The translations under genes were made by a program, and so were the position numbers. A stretch of DNA of 64,000 nucleotides from Trema orientale (taxonomy: Eukaryota > Streptophyta > Magnoliopsida > Rosales > Cannabaceae): contig JXTC01000282.1 of assembly GCA_002914845.1 (NCBI GenBank), positions 185,122 through 249,121 of the forward strand. Reading direction: 5' to 3'. This document shows, in pieces, positions 1-12,743 of the stretch. The notes beneath the pieces were generated by a model, which was not told where the DNA came from, ran no database searches, and was given only the letters and a program-made list of their open reading frames with translations. How positions within the stretch are numbered: position 1 is the stretch's first letter; each line of letters begins with the position of its first letter.

Positions 1-763
1 GCGTGCATTGGGCATGGGCCTAGGCCCATTTAACCCATCGTTGGTTTGACCAAAATTATTATTATTTTTTTAAAAATAAAAAATAAAAAAGAAAAACTCA
101 AGTCCGAGTCAGAGTCAGAGTCAGTGCTGTGGAACCACGAGGCCCCAGGCGTGCGCCCAATGCATGCGCCTACTAGATCCCCACGGTGATCCATCGTACG
201 TCACCCACCGCCACCTTTGCGTCTTTTTTTTTTTTTTTTTTCCCGCATCACCCGCCTGTCACGCTTCAAGGACCTTAACCTACCAGATTCCTCCACGTGT
301 CGGCCCAATCTTAATATCGGCCGTACAGTTTAAATCCCTAGACGCTTTCCCTCTCCAGAGCATGTGGGAATAAAAGTTCTGATGACCGTTGGATCGATTT
401 CGGAGTGATCGGACGGGTGATGGTGGGTGGAGGACGTACGCGTGAGGAGTAGAGTGGAAAAGGGCTGAGCGAGTGAGATGTATAAATATTAAATAAATAA
501 ATAAATAAAAGTGGATGTTAGTGAAAAGGTCGTGAGCCGCGTGAGAGACTTTTTCGCCTAAAGCCTGCTGCTTCTTACTGTACAGGGGATTTGGTGGTCG
601 GAAATACCAAGATCTTCCTCTTTTCTTTCCTTTTTTTGAAAAAAAAAAATCATAATATCCGGAAAACATGACACTGGGTTTGAATTGTTTATCTTATATT
701 AGTACTACAAAAATGTTGTCAAACAGGAATTATTTAATGTTGATAGTGTATAGTATAGTTAAT
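1..763. other. Gene-free left flank
   Basis: No coding region is convincing here. The first 40 bases carry GGGCCTAGGCCCA, a pair of GGCCCA motifs of the kind bound by TCP factors in plant promoters. Bases 383-420 contain a GC-richer stretch (CCGTTGGATCGATTT and neighbours). Together they could be the distal promoter of a gene beyond the left edge, but no start codon or leader can be tied to them. A poly-T run (224-241) and an AAAT microsatellite (487-508) are present. The minus-strand open frame over 280-669 is low complexity and matches no family I know. Confidence 0.4.
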
Positions 764-778
764 AAATAATAGATGTAA

Positions 779-977
779 CTTACTCCAAGGGTGGGCGGTG
801 GAAGTGGCAAAAAGTCGAAGTGACAAGGAATTTGAAGTTAAGGCTTTCTCTCACTTAGGGAGGGTGAGGTCATGAGTTCGAGCCCCCACGTCGCCTTTGA
901 GAGCCCAACCGAATGGAGGTGGCTCTGGGAAGTGACCCACCACTGAGATCGCATCCGTTTTTTTTATTATAAAAAAA
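779..977 (+). mobile_element. tRNA-derived SINE
   Basis: A 199-bp insert is flanked by perfect 15-bp direct repeats, AAATAATAGATGTAA, at 764-778 and 978-992. It carries a pol III B-box-like motif, GAGTTCGAGCC (874-884), and ends in a T-rich then A-rich tail. This is the architecture of a plant tRNA-derived SINE copied by target-primed reverse transcription. The A box is not clear. The intact duplications suggest a fairly recent insertion. The right duplication abuts the fold-back element at about 993. Confidence 0.75.
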
Positions 978-992
978 AAATAATAGATGTAA

Positions 993-1964
993 GGCTTTTT
1001 AATATAAAAATTCTATGTTAGTAAAATTAACTCTAAACTTAATTTTTTTAGAGCAAAATCTTTTAAAGCCTCTTAAAATTAGTTTTATTAGAAAAGAAAG
1101 ACGTTTCTATCAATATTTTTACGAATAAGTCCTCATTCTTTTATTTGTAGCTTTAAGGTCGTCATTCTTAAATTTTTATTTTATGTTAATCCCTTTTAAT
1201 GTTTATTGTCCAATATTATTGTTAATTAGTATTTGTTCTAAATATGCTCATCTTAACAAGGGTAAAATTGAAAACAAAGAGAAATTATTATTATTATTTT
1301 TTTTAAAGAGGATTGGGTTATTCGTTCAAGATAAAGATAAGAAATTAAAAGAAAAAATTATATAATTCTAATATGAATGTACTTTAGTTCAAGTATTTAT
1401 ATATTCACAAAAGAGGTATACGAATATATTGCTAATTTTCTATTTTTTCGTTCAAATTTTATGGGACTTATATTACCAAAATTTTATACAGTTCCAATAT
1501 GAATCTAATTTGGTCCAAGTATTCATATATCTCTATATGAATACTTGGACCAAAATAGATCCATATTAGAAACATATCAAATTTTCCAATTTTTTATCTC
1601 CATCTTGAACAAAAACGATAACTCAACTCTTGGTTTTTTTTTTTTTTAAATAATAGTAATTTTCCTTTGTCTCTAAGTTTATCCCTGTTGAGATAAGTAT
1701 CTTCTGGGCAAGTGTTAATTAACGCCAGTTTTGGACAGAAAAGATTAAAAGAGATTAATGTGATACAAAAATTTAAAAATGAGGACCTAAAAGCCATAAA
1801 TAAAAAATGAGAACTTAATCATAAAAAAAAAACTAACAAAAAAATATTTTTTTTTAACAGAACTAATTTTATGAGACTTTAGGAGGTTTTGCTCCAAAAA
1901 ATTAAGCTCATGGTTAATTTTACTAAATTGTTCCGAGTTCAGCGGGATTTTGTATTAAAAATCC
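993..1964. mobile_element. Fold-back (long inverted repeat) DNA transposon
   Basis: The two halves of this 970-bp region are inverted copies of each other. Outer ends read CTTTTTAATATAAAAATTC (left) and, in reverse complement, TTTTTAATACAAAATCC (right). Inner matches include AGTAAAATTAACTCTAAACT against AGTAAAATTAACCATGAGCT. A second hairpin sits at the centre (about 1493-1575, around TTGGTCCAAGTATTCATAT). Transcripts would fold into a long hairpin, a typical small-RNA source. A target duplication is not clear (TAGATGTAA versus GATAAGTAA is weak). A Mutator-type fold-back element is the best guess. The open frames in it are arms read in opposite directions, not genes. Confidence 0.65.
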
Positions 1965-2924
1965 GATAAGTAAAGTGGTAATTTCATTCATCTTGACAAG
2001 GTATACTGGTATATTGCTAATTAAGACTAGCTCAATTGGTCTAGGATTCTTGGGAGTATGTGTGAGTATGTGAGAGAAAAAAAATTAGAATCCTAATTAG
2101 GCCAATTTATGTATTAATTTCATAATAAAATTAAAAAAATTAAAGTTTAGGTACGCTGGTCTACTGAATACACAATTTCAAAATTTACTTTCTTTTGATA
2201 GGAAACTACGTTAATCTTGTTGCCAAAATTTTTTACATTTTTTTATTAATATCAAATGAAACTTTCAAGATATTATTTCTATCAAATCTTATCAGACCCA
2301 CATATTATAAAATTTGGAGTTCGTTGAAGATCAATTTTGAAATCCAATAATAGAATTCAGAAAAAGAATTTTTTGTACTAAAAGGCTATTACTATTGGAT
2401 TTCTGAAAGAATCATTCATTAGTTTAAATGGTTGCCTTCCAGCTATTTCTGTGAATGTTAATTGATAATTTTAAGGAATAAAAAGACTTTTCAATAATAT
2501 TAAATTCTTTTTTTGACTATATATATAAATCTTGTGAGATCTGATTGAAAACACAAGTAGAAAGTTTTATTTATTGTTAAAAAGATGTGGACTATTTTGA
2601 GAAAAAGCAAAATGTCAGAGAAAGTTTTTATGTTATCATTATTTTTATTCATATATATATTTTTACAAAGACAATGCGCAAACTAAATGTTGATTGGATT
2701 TATTAACTAACAAATTTTAGACTAATTATCATGATGTTATTTCAGTTTAGCTTTATAGAAAGTTAGTTAAATAGAAAGAATTCTTACTCTCTAAAAACAA
2801 AGTTCTAACACTTTTTTTATTTCTCGAGGAAAAAAAAAGGTTGAATTTTGCAGTTAAAAAAAAAAAGCATTTTATCGCAACTTGTTTATCAAATTTTCAT
2901 CATATTGTGTCAATCTAGATATGT

Positions 2925-3010
2925 TTGATCCTCATATGATATTATGCTTGAAATATACCACCGATAATTGATCCTCATATGATATTATGCTTGAAATATA
3001 CCACCGATAA
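2925..3010. repeat. Exact 43-bp tandem duplication
   Basis: The unit starting TTGATCCTCATATGATATTA is repeated twice head to tail with a period of 43 bases and no visible mismatch, so it is a recent local duplication. No coding or RNA role is visible. Confidence 0.85.
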
Positions 3011-4009
3011 CTTTTAAATCTCTCATACTCTAGTCTATAGGCACCAAGTAGTTCTCTTTTTACATGTCATTTCAATGTGTTTAGGGAGATTTTATAGTGC
3101 AGGACTACATCATTCTCGTAGTCTCCATTAAACGGTTGAGATGCGTTAGATATTTAGATTTGCAAGTTGTCCGACGCAACACTCCTTTCCTTTTGAAAAT
3201 TGAGTCAAAAAATTTGCACTACCCTACATTGAGTTTAATCATGAAAATGCAATTTAAACTTTCACCCACGAGCACGCTATTCTTACTCGAGAGAGGAATT
3301 TAACTGGATTTATCTAACTGAATTTTTTACTTACTTTCTTGGTCAAGATGATAATTACCTTACTGTTATGGGTGGATAATCTTGACTTATTTGTGCTAAC
3401 TAGAATTAAAGAAACAAGAGAGAGGGAAAAAAAAAAGAAAGAAAAGAAAGAAGAAGGAAAGAGGAATAAATAAAAGCGTCCTATTTTTTGAAATGTGTAC
3501 TTTGAAATCTCACACATGTTTTGGCAACAATGCAAAACACTAATTATGTCCGATGCACTTTTGACCTTTTTAATTAACATGCACACAAGAGTAATGTGGA
3601 AGCAGGAAGCTATTTATGGACTAGTGATGCACTTATAATTACTTGAGAATGGACGCACGCACGGCGCATTTCATTCATTAAGACCTTATAAATTGCCATC
3701 AATTAATGACCTATTAATATAATGTGTTCCCATTTTTTTTTAATAAAGATGTTAACATAATTCTACTTTTCTTCCCACGTCAAAGACACAAATTAGGTTT
3801 ATTTGGTATCGTTTTTATGGTTTTTGTTTATAAAAATTAAAAAGTCGACATTTTTTCAAGAAACCGTAAATGGTAATGCTTTTCAATCTTGCATATAGTG
3901 AATGGTTCCCTGTTAGACAAACAATCTAACAGATTCTCTATGTTTATCATCATTTGCTTATATATACTGGGCACTAATTAGTCCGGTAGTATTTTTTTTT
4001 TTCCCTATC

Positions 4010-4435
4010 CACAGGTATTATTTTGCCTAATTAAAATACATCCCTAAAAGGTAAAGAGATAAAATTATTAAATAATGAGTATTTATTTTTATTATTTTTT
4101 ACCAACTACCAAAATTATAATAGCCATTAGATTATGATCCAATGGCTAAAAAAAATACTTATAGACAGGTGTTTAAAAAAAAAAAAAAACCTAACTATAT
4201 ATATATTATATGGGCACCAATCGTATTTTTTTTATACCTATATATGGGTATTGTTTTGTCAAATTAAAATTTATCAGACACATTTTTTATGGTAAAAGTG
4301 GAGAGATAAAAATATTAAATAATAAGTATTTATTTTAATTTTTATTTTTTTTTCCAACTACTTGAATTATGATAGCTGTTAAATAATTGATCCAATGATT
4401 AAAAAAAAACACCTATGAATAGGTAAAAAAAAAAA
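4010..4435. repeat. Two adjacent copies of a 200-bp MITE-like repeat
   Basis: Segments about 4010-4190 and 4225-4435 share the order: a short CCTAT box, TTTTG(C/T)C(A/T)AATTAAAAT, AGAGATAAAA(A/T)TATTAAATAAT, a CCAACTAC box, a TGATCCAATG(G/A) box and an ACCTAT- or AGACAGGT-like end. The second copy begins TACCTATATATGGGTA and ends with an inverted ACCTATGAATAGGTA. They look like diverged tandem copies of one small inverted-repeat element. Boundaries are approximate. Confidence 0.5.
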
Positions 4436-6698
4436 TCTATTGGATTGGGAACCTATATATATATATATTTCATCGAGAATGTTTTGGCAATCACATCTTC
4501 TTTTAATATATGGACGGTCCTAGTATCTCTCTTGAGTCAAAATATAAACAAACAAAAATTGCTAAGAGAGACCTAAGATCCAGAGCAAAAAAAAAAAAAA
4601 AGAGAGAGACCTAAGATAGCCAAACAGAATAAGAATTAAGAGGGTCACAAAAATATTCAATCTTGTACCCTTGCACATTATAAATCGAAAACTTTATTAG
4701 CTATGTGCCATACTGCCATGCATCGACCAAACCGGGCAACATGTATCTTTACAGATTGGACTCGTTAAATGGCATTTCTAAGTTCTAAGGCACAAAATGG
4801 ATCCATTTATACTATTTGTGCTTTTCAAATCCAATTGTGTTGGACGGGCATAACCAAGTCTAAACCATTATCCTTTCTTTTTCCTTGAATCTTAAAATTA
4901 CCCATTTATAATGGTGCTTCAAAAAGCAACTCAGTTGTTAAATTCCACCATATTTTTCAGTAATTGTGTTGTGGTTGAGAAAAAGGAACAAATTCAAAGA
5001 ATATTGTGAAGCTAGCTTCACATCAAATCAACAAGATTGCGATATTGCCAAGGTTTCTTTCTGTTTTTCTTGCCATCCAAGGGACATGAACCGTGCAAGA
5101 AACCATCCAATATCAATCATTTTTGGTGTTTGAGCACTACTTATATGGTATCCTACAAAAGCAATAATAAATACTCTTTCATTTTAGATGAAAGAAAAGG
5201 AAAAAAAAAAAAAAAGAAAAGAAAAGATAATCCAAATCTTTTGAGTAGAAAGAGTTGGAGAGGAAACAAACTCAAAAATCACTCAACATATTAGGTATTG
5301 CGATTGAAATCATAAGCGTGGGTTGTGCACGTGTTTGATGATGGGTGTTCCAAGCCTAACGAATGCACCATATTCTCAATCGTGCAATCTCGAGCCACTA
5401 TATTAACTTCCAAACACATATTTCATGTTCTTTTTTTAGTAATGGAACTAGTAATAAAGAAAGGAGTTGAAACTTTCAATTGGAGTTAGTAATTTTTTTT
5501 TTTGGTTAGGAAATTTGTGTATTTTAATTAATATATAAAGTAAGAGTGGAATAAAAGTCTAAGAAAGTGAGTGTTATGTTGCATAAAATATATGCGTTAG
5601 GGGGCCATGGATTCCTCTGCTTTTGGCTCTCTTTGCTTTGGTTTAGTTTTGTGTTTCATGTTTTCTTAAGAAAAGCAAAGATACATGAACTTTTTAATTA
5701 GTGCGGGCTGGTGGAGATGGAATTGTTTTTAGCTTTTCAAGCGTGGATGTTTTTGTTGGAGAATCCACAACCAAATGGCTCCATGGTCTCATGTCCCACG
5801 CTCCCCCACCAAACTCAAATACAATATATGTATATACACACACGCATATACACACCCGTGGAGAATTATTAATATCTGTGAAAAATATTATTTTCCACAT
5901 AAAATAGAGACGAAAACATATATATATATATATATGGTTGCAATGCCCTATATATATAAAACGACAAAACGTGAATCCAACACAACTCATCATCTAAGCT
6001 GTGAATTTTTTTTTTTGGGTTCAGAAAGAGAGCTATGAATGTTTTTGAAGCCACGATTATACCGATTAATCTGACGTTCATTATATAAGGTATATTCATT
6101 TTTGAACCCTCATAAAATTAGATTTCCCTAAGATATGTGGTGAATATTTATTTGTTGTTTTGTTCAGAAATACTCACAATACTATGGGGTGGTACGTACC
6201 GTGGTTATGCAATATTCTCTCTCTAGATTAATTTCTTCGGCTTATTTTTTTTAAGGGGAAATGCTTTCATTACAAATAAAAAGATAGTACAATACTCATT
6301 AAAATATTTTTGACTACAAAGCAAACAACCGTTAAAAATTGATTAAAATTTTCGGAGAAAATTCGCGCACTGGGATATTAGCGAAATCGACGTGGGAGTA
6401 GAGCTGTCAAAATAGACAGATTCGGTCGTGCCGGTCCACCCATTATGAGTTTTTCCGCTTTAACGGGCCGAGCCAACCCATATGGTTGAGAGGGGAGCCC
6501 AACTTGGCCTTGGCCCGCCTAGAAGCGCGTTGGCCCGTTCGACCCGCAATTGATCCTTTTTTTTTTTTTTATAAAAAAGGACCAACATTTAGCTACAAGC
6601 CCATAAAAAAAATAAAAAAATAAAAAACCCAGGCTGCGAGCTGAGAGAGATAGGCTCACACAAATCAAGATTTTGGAGTACTAAGACTACTCTAAATC

Positions 6699-6881
6699 GA
6701 ATAATACTATAGGCACTAGCGGTACTCAGCACTACAATGACATATCAGTCTGTCATTAGTTAATTATAATTATAATTCAAATAGGATCCATGTAGGATCC
6801 AGCTTATTAATTAAATCATCCAATGACAGACAGACACATCATTATAGTGCTGAGCACCACTGATGTCCCATAACACTACTC
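6699..6881. mobile_element. MITE with 9-bp TSD (Mutator-type)
   Basis: A 183-bp element lies between perfect 9-bp direct repeats CTCTAAATC (6690-6698 and 6882-6890). Its ends form long terminal inverted repeats of roughly 60 bp: GAATAATACTATAGGCACTA on the left and, reverse-complemented, GAGTAGTGTTATGGGACATC on the right, converging on a shared CAGTCTGTCATT / CTGTCTGTCATT. A 9-bp duplication fits Mutator-like transposases. There is no coding capacity. Its terminus resembles that of the element in intron 6 of the ASG2-like gene (45751-45919). Confidence 0.8.
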
Positions 6882-7595
6882 CTCTAAATCTAGAGCTTTA
6901 GGGAAAAAAAAGAAGGCAAAAAAAAAAAGTCAATGGCGTGGTGAGATGTGTCATATCCGAAGACGTCGTATCGGCTTGAGAGTTCGATAGAGAAGTCTTT
7001 GTTGGGCTTTTGCTTGTAATGAGAGGCTTTATGTGCGTAAAAAGACTGATCTGACAGGATGCTTCCATTGTGGTATGACAACTTTTTTTTTTTTTTTTTT
7101 TTGGGCAGGACTTAAAGTCTATCTATTCCCAACTCCAGCTTGTATCTTGGACTGAGGAGAAATTTTTTTTTGGTTATGTTTGGAACTTGAATTTTAGTAG
7201 AAAAAAAAAATTGTAAGAAAAATTTTGAAGGAAAAGAGAGTGAAAATATTTTTTTAAAATTCTATAAAATTTATATTTTAAAATTTTTTTTCTTATAATT
7301 TTTTCATTATAATCTAAATCCTTTAAATTTACTGAAAATGTCTTTTACAAATTCTCCATAAAAATTTTTCTTTCAATCTTTTTTAAAATCCAAGATCCAA
7401 ACCGGCCTTAAGGATTGAAATTAGAGAATTTATAAAGGCAGAAGAATAGTGCTACGGCTTACGGCCAAACACACTTGGACGATTGTGATTGCGATACTTT
7501 AGTATTTTTCATGTTAGCATATATGGCCTAAATTTATAAATTATTAGCCAAAATCAAATTACAGCATTAGAATTTTAACAAGTGTAAAACACTTA

Positions 7596-8299
7596 GGTGC
7601 CGTTTGGTTGGGTGGAATGAAATTGAATGTAATGGTAATCGTAATGGGAATAAGAATGGAAAGGAAAAGAAAGGTGATTATTTTGTTTAGTTGAAATTTT
7701 GGAATCAACTATGGAATGTAATGGAATTAACTGTACTTTGACTAATATACCCCTGATTTTGAATTAATTTTTTTAAAAAAAAATAAATGCTATCTCTATT
7801 GGAAAAAAGAAAATATAAAAATAGATTCAATTACCAAATATAAAAATAGATTAAATTTCTTATGGTAGTAAAATTAATATTTTAATAATTGCTCATTATT
7901 ATTTACCATATAAATATAACATACAAAATGTATATTAGAAAGCAAAAATATATTAATTGGATGATATGAGGAAAAAGATGATTTGTAGGTAGTTTAGTCA
8001 TGAATATGGATGCAAGTTTTACATTTAGTTTAGTCATAGATATGAGAAAGAAGATAATAATGAGGGGGTAAAATATGTTAAATGAGGGGCAAAAAGGGAA
8101 AAAGTGGCTAACTTAGGAATGTAATGGCCTTTACATCCATTTTCAAGTGTAATTCTAATTCCTTTATTTGATGTAATGGTCATTACATTGTAAAGGCCAT
8201 TCATAAGTAAAAAGTGAAACCAAACAATGTAAAGCCATTACATTCCATTCCATTACATTCCATTCCATTACATTCCATTACAATCAACCAAACACCACC
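7596..8299. mobile_element. PIF/Harbinger (Tourist-like) MITE
   Basis: A 704-bp element is flanked by TTA on both sides (7593-7595, 8300-8302), the usual Harbinger target. Terminal inverted repeats are GGTGCCGTTTGGTTG on the left and GGTGGTGTTTGGTTG on the right in reverse complement. The subterminal regions are rich in ATTCCATTACATTCC and its complement. No transposase is encoded, so mobilisation would need an autonomous relative. Confidence 0.85.
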
Positions 8300-8302
8300 T
8301 TA

Positions 8303-11300
8303 CAGCTCTACCTAAAAAAGAAGACTGAAGCTTAAACAGACTAGACAACAACAACACCCAAAAAAAAAAAAAAAAAAAGACAAAAGAAAACAAAGAAGGG
8401 ATAGACACATTAGCAAATAATTGAAAAATGGGACATCATTACCATCGTAGTATTTTCCAGCCAAAAAAAGAAAAAAAAGAAGGAACACTACCGTAATATT
8501 AAGCAGATTCATGTTACTTTGTACTTTAGACTGTTTAATTTGGGTAGTAAAAAAAAGCTTCAAGTGGCGGAAAACATGGGCAGCCATGTTAAAGTGTAGC
8601 ACAATCACACTTCATACATCCATCTTTTGTCTACATTTACTTGCTTTTATTATATTTTTGGTATCTAAACAATTGGACATGTTTTTGACTCCTATGGACT
8701 TATTTTGTTTACCTAAAAAATACATGTAATTTTTTTAAAACAAACCTTGGGGTCAACTGTATTGACTAGTACCAAGCCAGTATCTTGCCTCTCTAAACCG
8801 ATATATTTGAAACATTTCCTATAAATCGTCCCTATTGACCATTGTCAATACGGAATTCAACAATCATATTAATCTACGTTCTGTACACATTATATTACGT
8901 AGCGAGTGAATAAAAGTATTACATTTATATTATAAACCAGGGTTGCTACTTATAATACTGTAACGTAATTATTTTTGCTTTTATTATGTTAAAAGAAAAA
9001 TGACGCTAAGCATCACTAGTGCTTTCACTAGTGCTTTATAACAACTGATTTTGATATTTCTCCAATTACATCTTACTTATATTTGTTTTGAGAATCAGAT
9101 GCAAATTGATGGGCATCCTAGAATATGGAGGGTCCACTAGCTAGAATGAATATTCTGTCCTAAACTTTGAACAGTGAAAATTTCATATTTGTGCATTGAG
9201 CAGAATCATACAATTTTTATTCATGGTGGGTAAGCTACTCAGCTTGAACTCTTCAATATAATCTCCATTCTCAAAAGAAAAAAAAAAAGGAACCGAAAAA
9301 AGAGAAGGGGCAAAAGGAAAAAAAAAAAAAAAAGTTGAGTCTTACAATTTTGAGTGGTCAATCCACAACCTCCATTCCCATATCACTATATCTGTATATC
9401 ATTACATAAGGTCTTCTATTCCACCACTCCACATTTCTTTTCTTTTTAATATTTTTTTATAAGAAATTAACCTTAAGGAGATAATATATTATACTATCTA
9501 TAAAATTAAAAGAGAGTATGATGATTAAATAACACATAAGACGTGCGGAGGAAAGTTGTCTTTTTCTTTTTGTAAAATTAATTTTTTATGTATTTATTTA
9601 TTTTTAATGTGTTCAAAAGGAATCCAAGCTTTGCAACTTTTTTTATTTAATTTTTCTTAAAAATAATCCTATTAGTATTTTGTATAGGAGAAGAGTGTTT
9701 TAGTGCCTCCAAAAGGGTAGACCCAATGAGACTGGAGGGCGAGCTAGAGACTTGATTGGGCGTGGTTATTGTTCCCTCCACTCCAAACAAGAAGGCATGA
9801 AAGTATGCATTTTGTTATGAATTAAATATTATGCAAAAAAAATAATATTTATCTCTGCAAATGGATCTTCTTACCTGTGCATAAGATCTCTTTCAGGTGA
9901 TCAAATCATGGGTCTTCCTTTATTTTATTTTATTTTTTAATTGTTTTTGATAATATACCCTTTATTTATTTATTTATTTATTATATTGGCTGTGACACAT
10001 ACTCTGTTTCGCTGCTTTCGCACCATAGCCTCTCCTTCCGCAGCCCTTTTTTATTTTTTTTTTGCCCTTTTTTCGATTGGGCTGAAAAGTTTTTTCTTTT
10101 CATTTATTTTTTTTATAGTGCACTTCAATTTGTAATTATAAATATAATTGGGATATTAGTCATAATCTGTTAAATGAAAATTACTAAAATAATATTTTCT
10201 AGACTTTTACTTAAAAAAAAATGGTGCTAATAATTGGCCTCAAAGAATTTGCAACAAATGATTAAAAAATTATGTTATAGTGGTATGAACTCCCACTTAA
10301 CAATTTCCAATTTTTCATAAAGAGTCTCACTTATTAATTTCATTAACTATATATATATATGTAAATATAATCTGTTACCTACATTTTCTTCTTTCAATAC
10401 CACTGCCTTCAAGAAAGAAGAAAAAAATCTCAAAATATCTATATACATATAATAGATCATCTCTAACTCATAACTCTATTTTGGAGCAACTAAAACTTTA
10501 AAATAGAGCAACTTTTACTTTATATTTTTTTTCATTTTCAATCCATTACTACAAATACTACACAAAAAAGAATATTCTTTGTCTTTTATCCAAAATCTCA
10601 ATTTTATTAACTTTTAAGTGGGGACATTTTTGGAAATTCACAAAGAAAAACGAAGGAAAAAAAAATCAACACTATTTGCAATAAACGCTATATCTAACGC
10701 AGTACTGAAGCTCCGCTCTATTTTAGGGCTTAAATTAGCACTGGGTTGGAGGCCCTGAGTTGCTCCAAATTGGCGTTTTACTTTATTTTAGCATAAGTTT
10801 AGAGTTGTTCTTATTTAAAGAAACTCTCTCGCTAATATTCAATTTATGTTTATAATGACATTTGAGCTCAAATTTTGTAAGTTCCAAAAGAGATTATTTC
10901 TACCAATAAGTTAAAGATGTTGAAAATTACATAATGGTCTAGCCTCTTTTTTGACCTCTAATCTAGACGATTTTTCTCATTGATTTTAGTTTTCTAGTTT
11001 TGATAATTTTTTGTATGCGTGAAGGTAGATGTTCACATAAATCTAGAATTCTAGATTTATAAAGGTTTTATCCAACCTATATATTGATATATAATGATAA
11101 AAAGATTTATTAGTTATTATTTTATATTATTCGATTATAGATACAGAATTTTTAAAATTCAAATCTAGATAAAATTATGCAATCAAAGATTGATACCCAT
11201 GAAAGATTTCTAACATATGAGTTAAAATAAAAAACAAATAAACATGGGCGGTATAAGACGATTTGAAAGAACTGAGGAGATTTCTCTAGTAAAACTATAG

Positions 11301-11310
11301 TTATTCTCGT
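8303..11310. other. Gene-free AT-rich region
   Basis: No gene is supported. Poly-A/poly-T tracts are frequent (8358-8380, 9317-9334). A hairpin-forming MITE-like segment lies at about 10455-10811. The longer open frames (8312-8608 minus, 8511-8729 plus, 9941-10135 plus) are Phe/Leu-rich translations of T-rich DNA with no domain I recognise. Confidence 0.5.
10455..10811. repeat. Probable MITE
   Basis: Left end ATCATCTCTAACTCATAACT and reverse-complemented right end AGAACAACTCTAAACTTATG are similar, and TTGGAGCAACT recurs as an inverted match on both sides (about 10482 and 10760). Several copies of CTCTATTTTA lie inside. This fits a small inverted-repeat transposon. I could not find a clear target duplication, so the ends are approximate. 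Confidence 0.45.
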
Positions 11311-11318
11311 TCTAAAGT

Positions 11319-12735
11319 CAGTGTCGGTTTTACCTATAGGCAATATAAGTGTTTGCCTAAGGCCCCACTTCAAATTAAAGCTCCCATTTTCTTTCTCTTT
11401 TTATAATATTACCTTTTTAATATTTTTTTACATTAAAAAATAAACAAAAAAGAAAAATAATTAAAAATAAAACACTTAAGAAGCCTATATTTTTGGAAAT
11501 CGGTTCAATGATACCTTAAATTTTGGATTTCAATAGTCAAACAAAATCCTTTCTTTCAAATTTCAATAAAAGTTAATTGCTCTAATTATGCATATCCTTT
11601 CATATTTCTATATAATTAATGTTTTGAAAATATATTTTCATAATTCCATTGAAAAAATATGTTTCCATAATTAATATATCTTAAACTTATATGTTACCAA
11701 AAAAATCGGAAAAGACTTCATTTTTTTATGTTCCTTTTTCTTTTATCATTATTCTTTAGTTTAAAATCTAACCATTTTTCTTTCTTTACTTTTATGTGGA
11801 TATCTATTTTATTATCATTTTAAAACACATTTTGAAAAAAAAAAATAATAAAAGAAAATACTCAAATTCGTTTTCTATCTCCCACTTATAGCTCATGTTT
11901 TCTCCAAAAAAAAGAAAGAAAGAAAGAAAAAGACACTAGAAAATAGAGATAAAAAGAGCCATTTGAATAGTTTGATTTGAAATAACTATTTGAAATTACT
12001 TGTTTACTTGGCCATAATTGCTTAATAGGTTATATTTTTCTATCTTCTTTCTTTCCTATTAGTTTATTGATTAATATTGTTGATTAAATATTACATAATT
12101 ATTTAGTTTCCTTCTATTGTTGTCTTCTATTAAGCTGTGTTGTTTTTGTACCTAAGTAATTAGAATAAATATCTCCGATAAAAAATATCCACATGACAAC
12201 AAAAAATCTATCTGGACATGAGAAACTTAAAAAATAGAAAATAAATAAATAAACAGAGAGTTTGATTTAATTACAAAAATGAGTTATTGAAAAGTTTCAC
12301 ATACGAAGTTAAAGGAGGTAAAGAACTTAAAGAAACAATTGAACAAAGATTTTAATGAATTTGGAATAATGATATAATAGTATAAGAAAAAAAACAACAT
12401 AGAGAATAATAATAATGAAACGTAAGATAGTACGATGGTTGAGGAAGAATGTCAAGAAAATAATGAATTGGATTAAATTGACCTTGAAACTAGGGGTCTA
12501 AATAATTGCTTTAGTCATGCTTCTATTGAAGTTTTGATCCATGAAGGTGCAAAATTTTGCATAATAAGTCAAGAAATATATTAATAAATATTTCTTGTAT
12601 TAAAATGTGTTAGATTACTAATAAAATATCCAAATATTACCCACAAATGATAGAAAAGATTTTTTGTTTTTAAGTTTTAAAAATGTCTCATTTGAGAATT
12701 CACCTAAAGTTCCAAAACTGCTTACGTCGACCCTA
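11319..12735 (+). mobile_element. Decayed hAT transposon (TTF-type transposase family)
   Basis: A 1417-bp element is flanked by perfect 8-bp duplications TCTAAAGT (11311-11318 and 12736-12743), the hAT signature. Its left end CAGTGTCGGTTTTACCTATA is the familiar terminus of plant hAT elements, and the reverse-complemented right end TAGGGTCGACGTAAG is a weaker mirror. Around 12190-12480 the + strand retains degenerate coding sequence: an SGHEKLKK-like stretch, as in the N-terminal region of TTF-type zinc-finger hAT proteins, broken by stops. Internal deletion and decay leave no usable transposase. Confidence 0.75.
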
Positions 12736-12743
12736 TCTAAAGT

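Larger units (their letters stand above)
1965..6689. other. Gene-free AT-rich region with decayed repeats
   Basis: No gene was found. Contents: a pol III A-box-like TAGCTCAATTGG at 2030-2041, probably a SINE fragment; an exact 43-bp tandem duplication (2925-2967 and 2968-3010); two adjacent similar MITE-like copies (about 4010-4190 and 4225-4435); TA and CA microsatellites near 5824-5935; and a GC-rich segment at 6402-6550 rich in GGCCC/GGGCC motifs that looks like a fragment of a non-autonomous hAT-type repeat starting AGAGCTGTCAAAAT. Short open frames are low complexity. Confidence 0.5.

Noticed and set aside
280-669. 129-codon minus-strand open frame near the left edge
   Set aside because: Low-complexity translation (poly-Lys/Phe tracts) with no recognisable domain.
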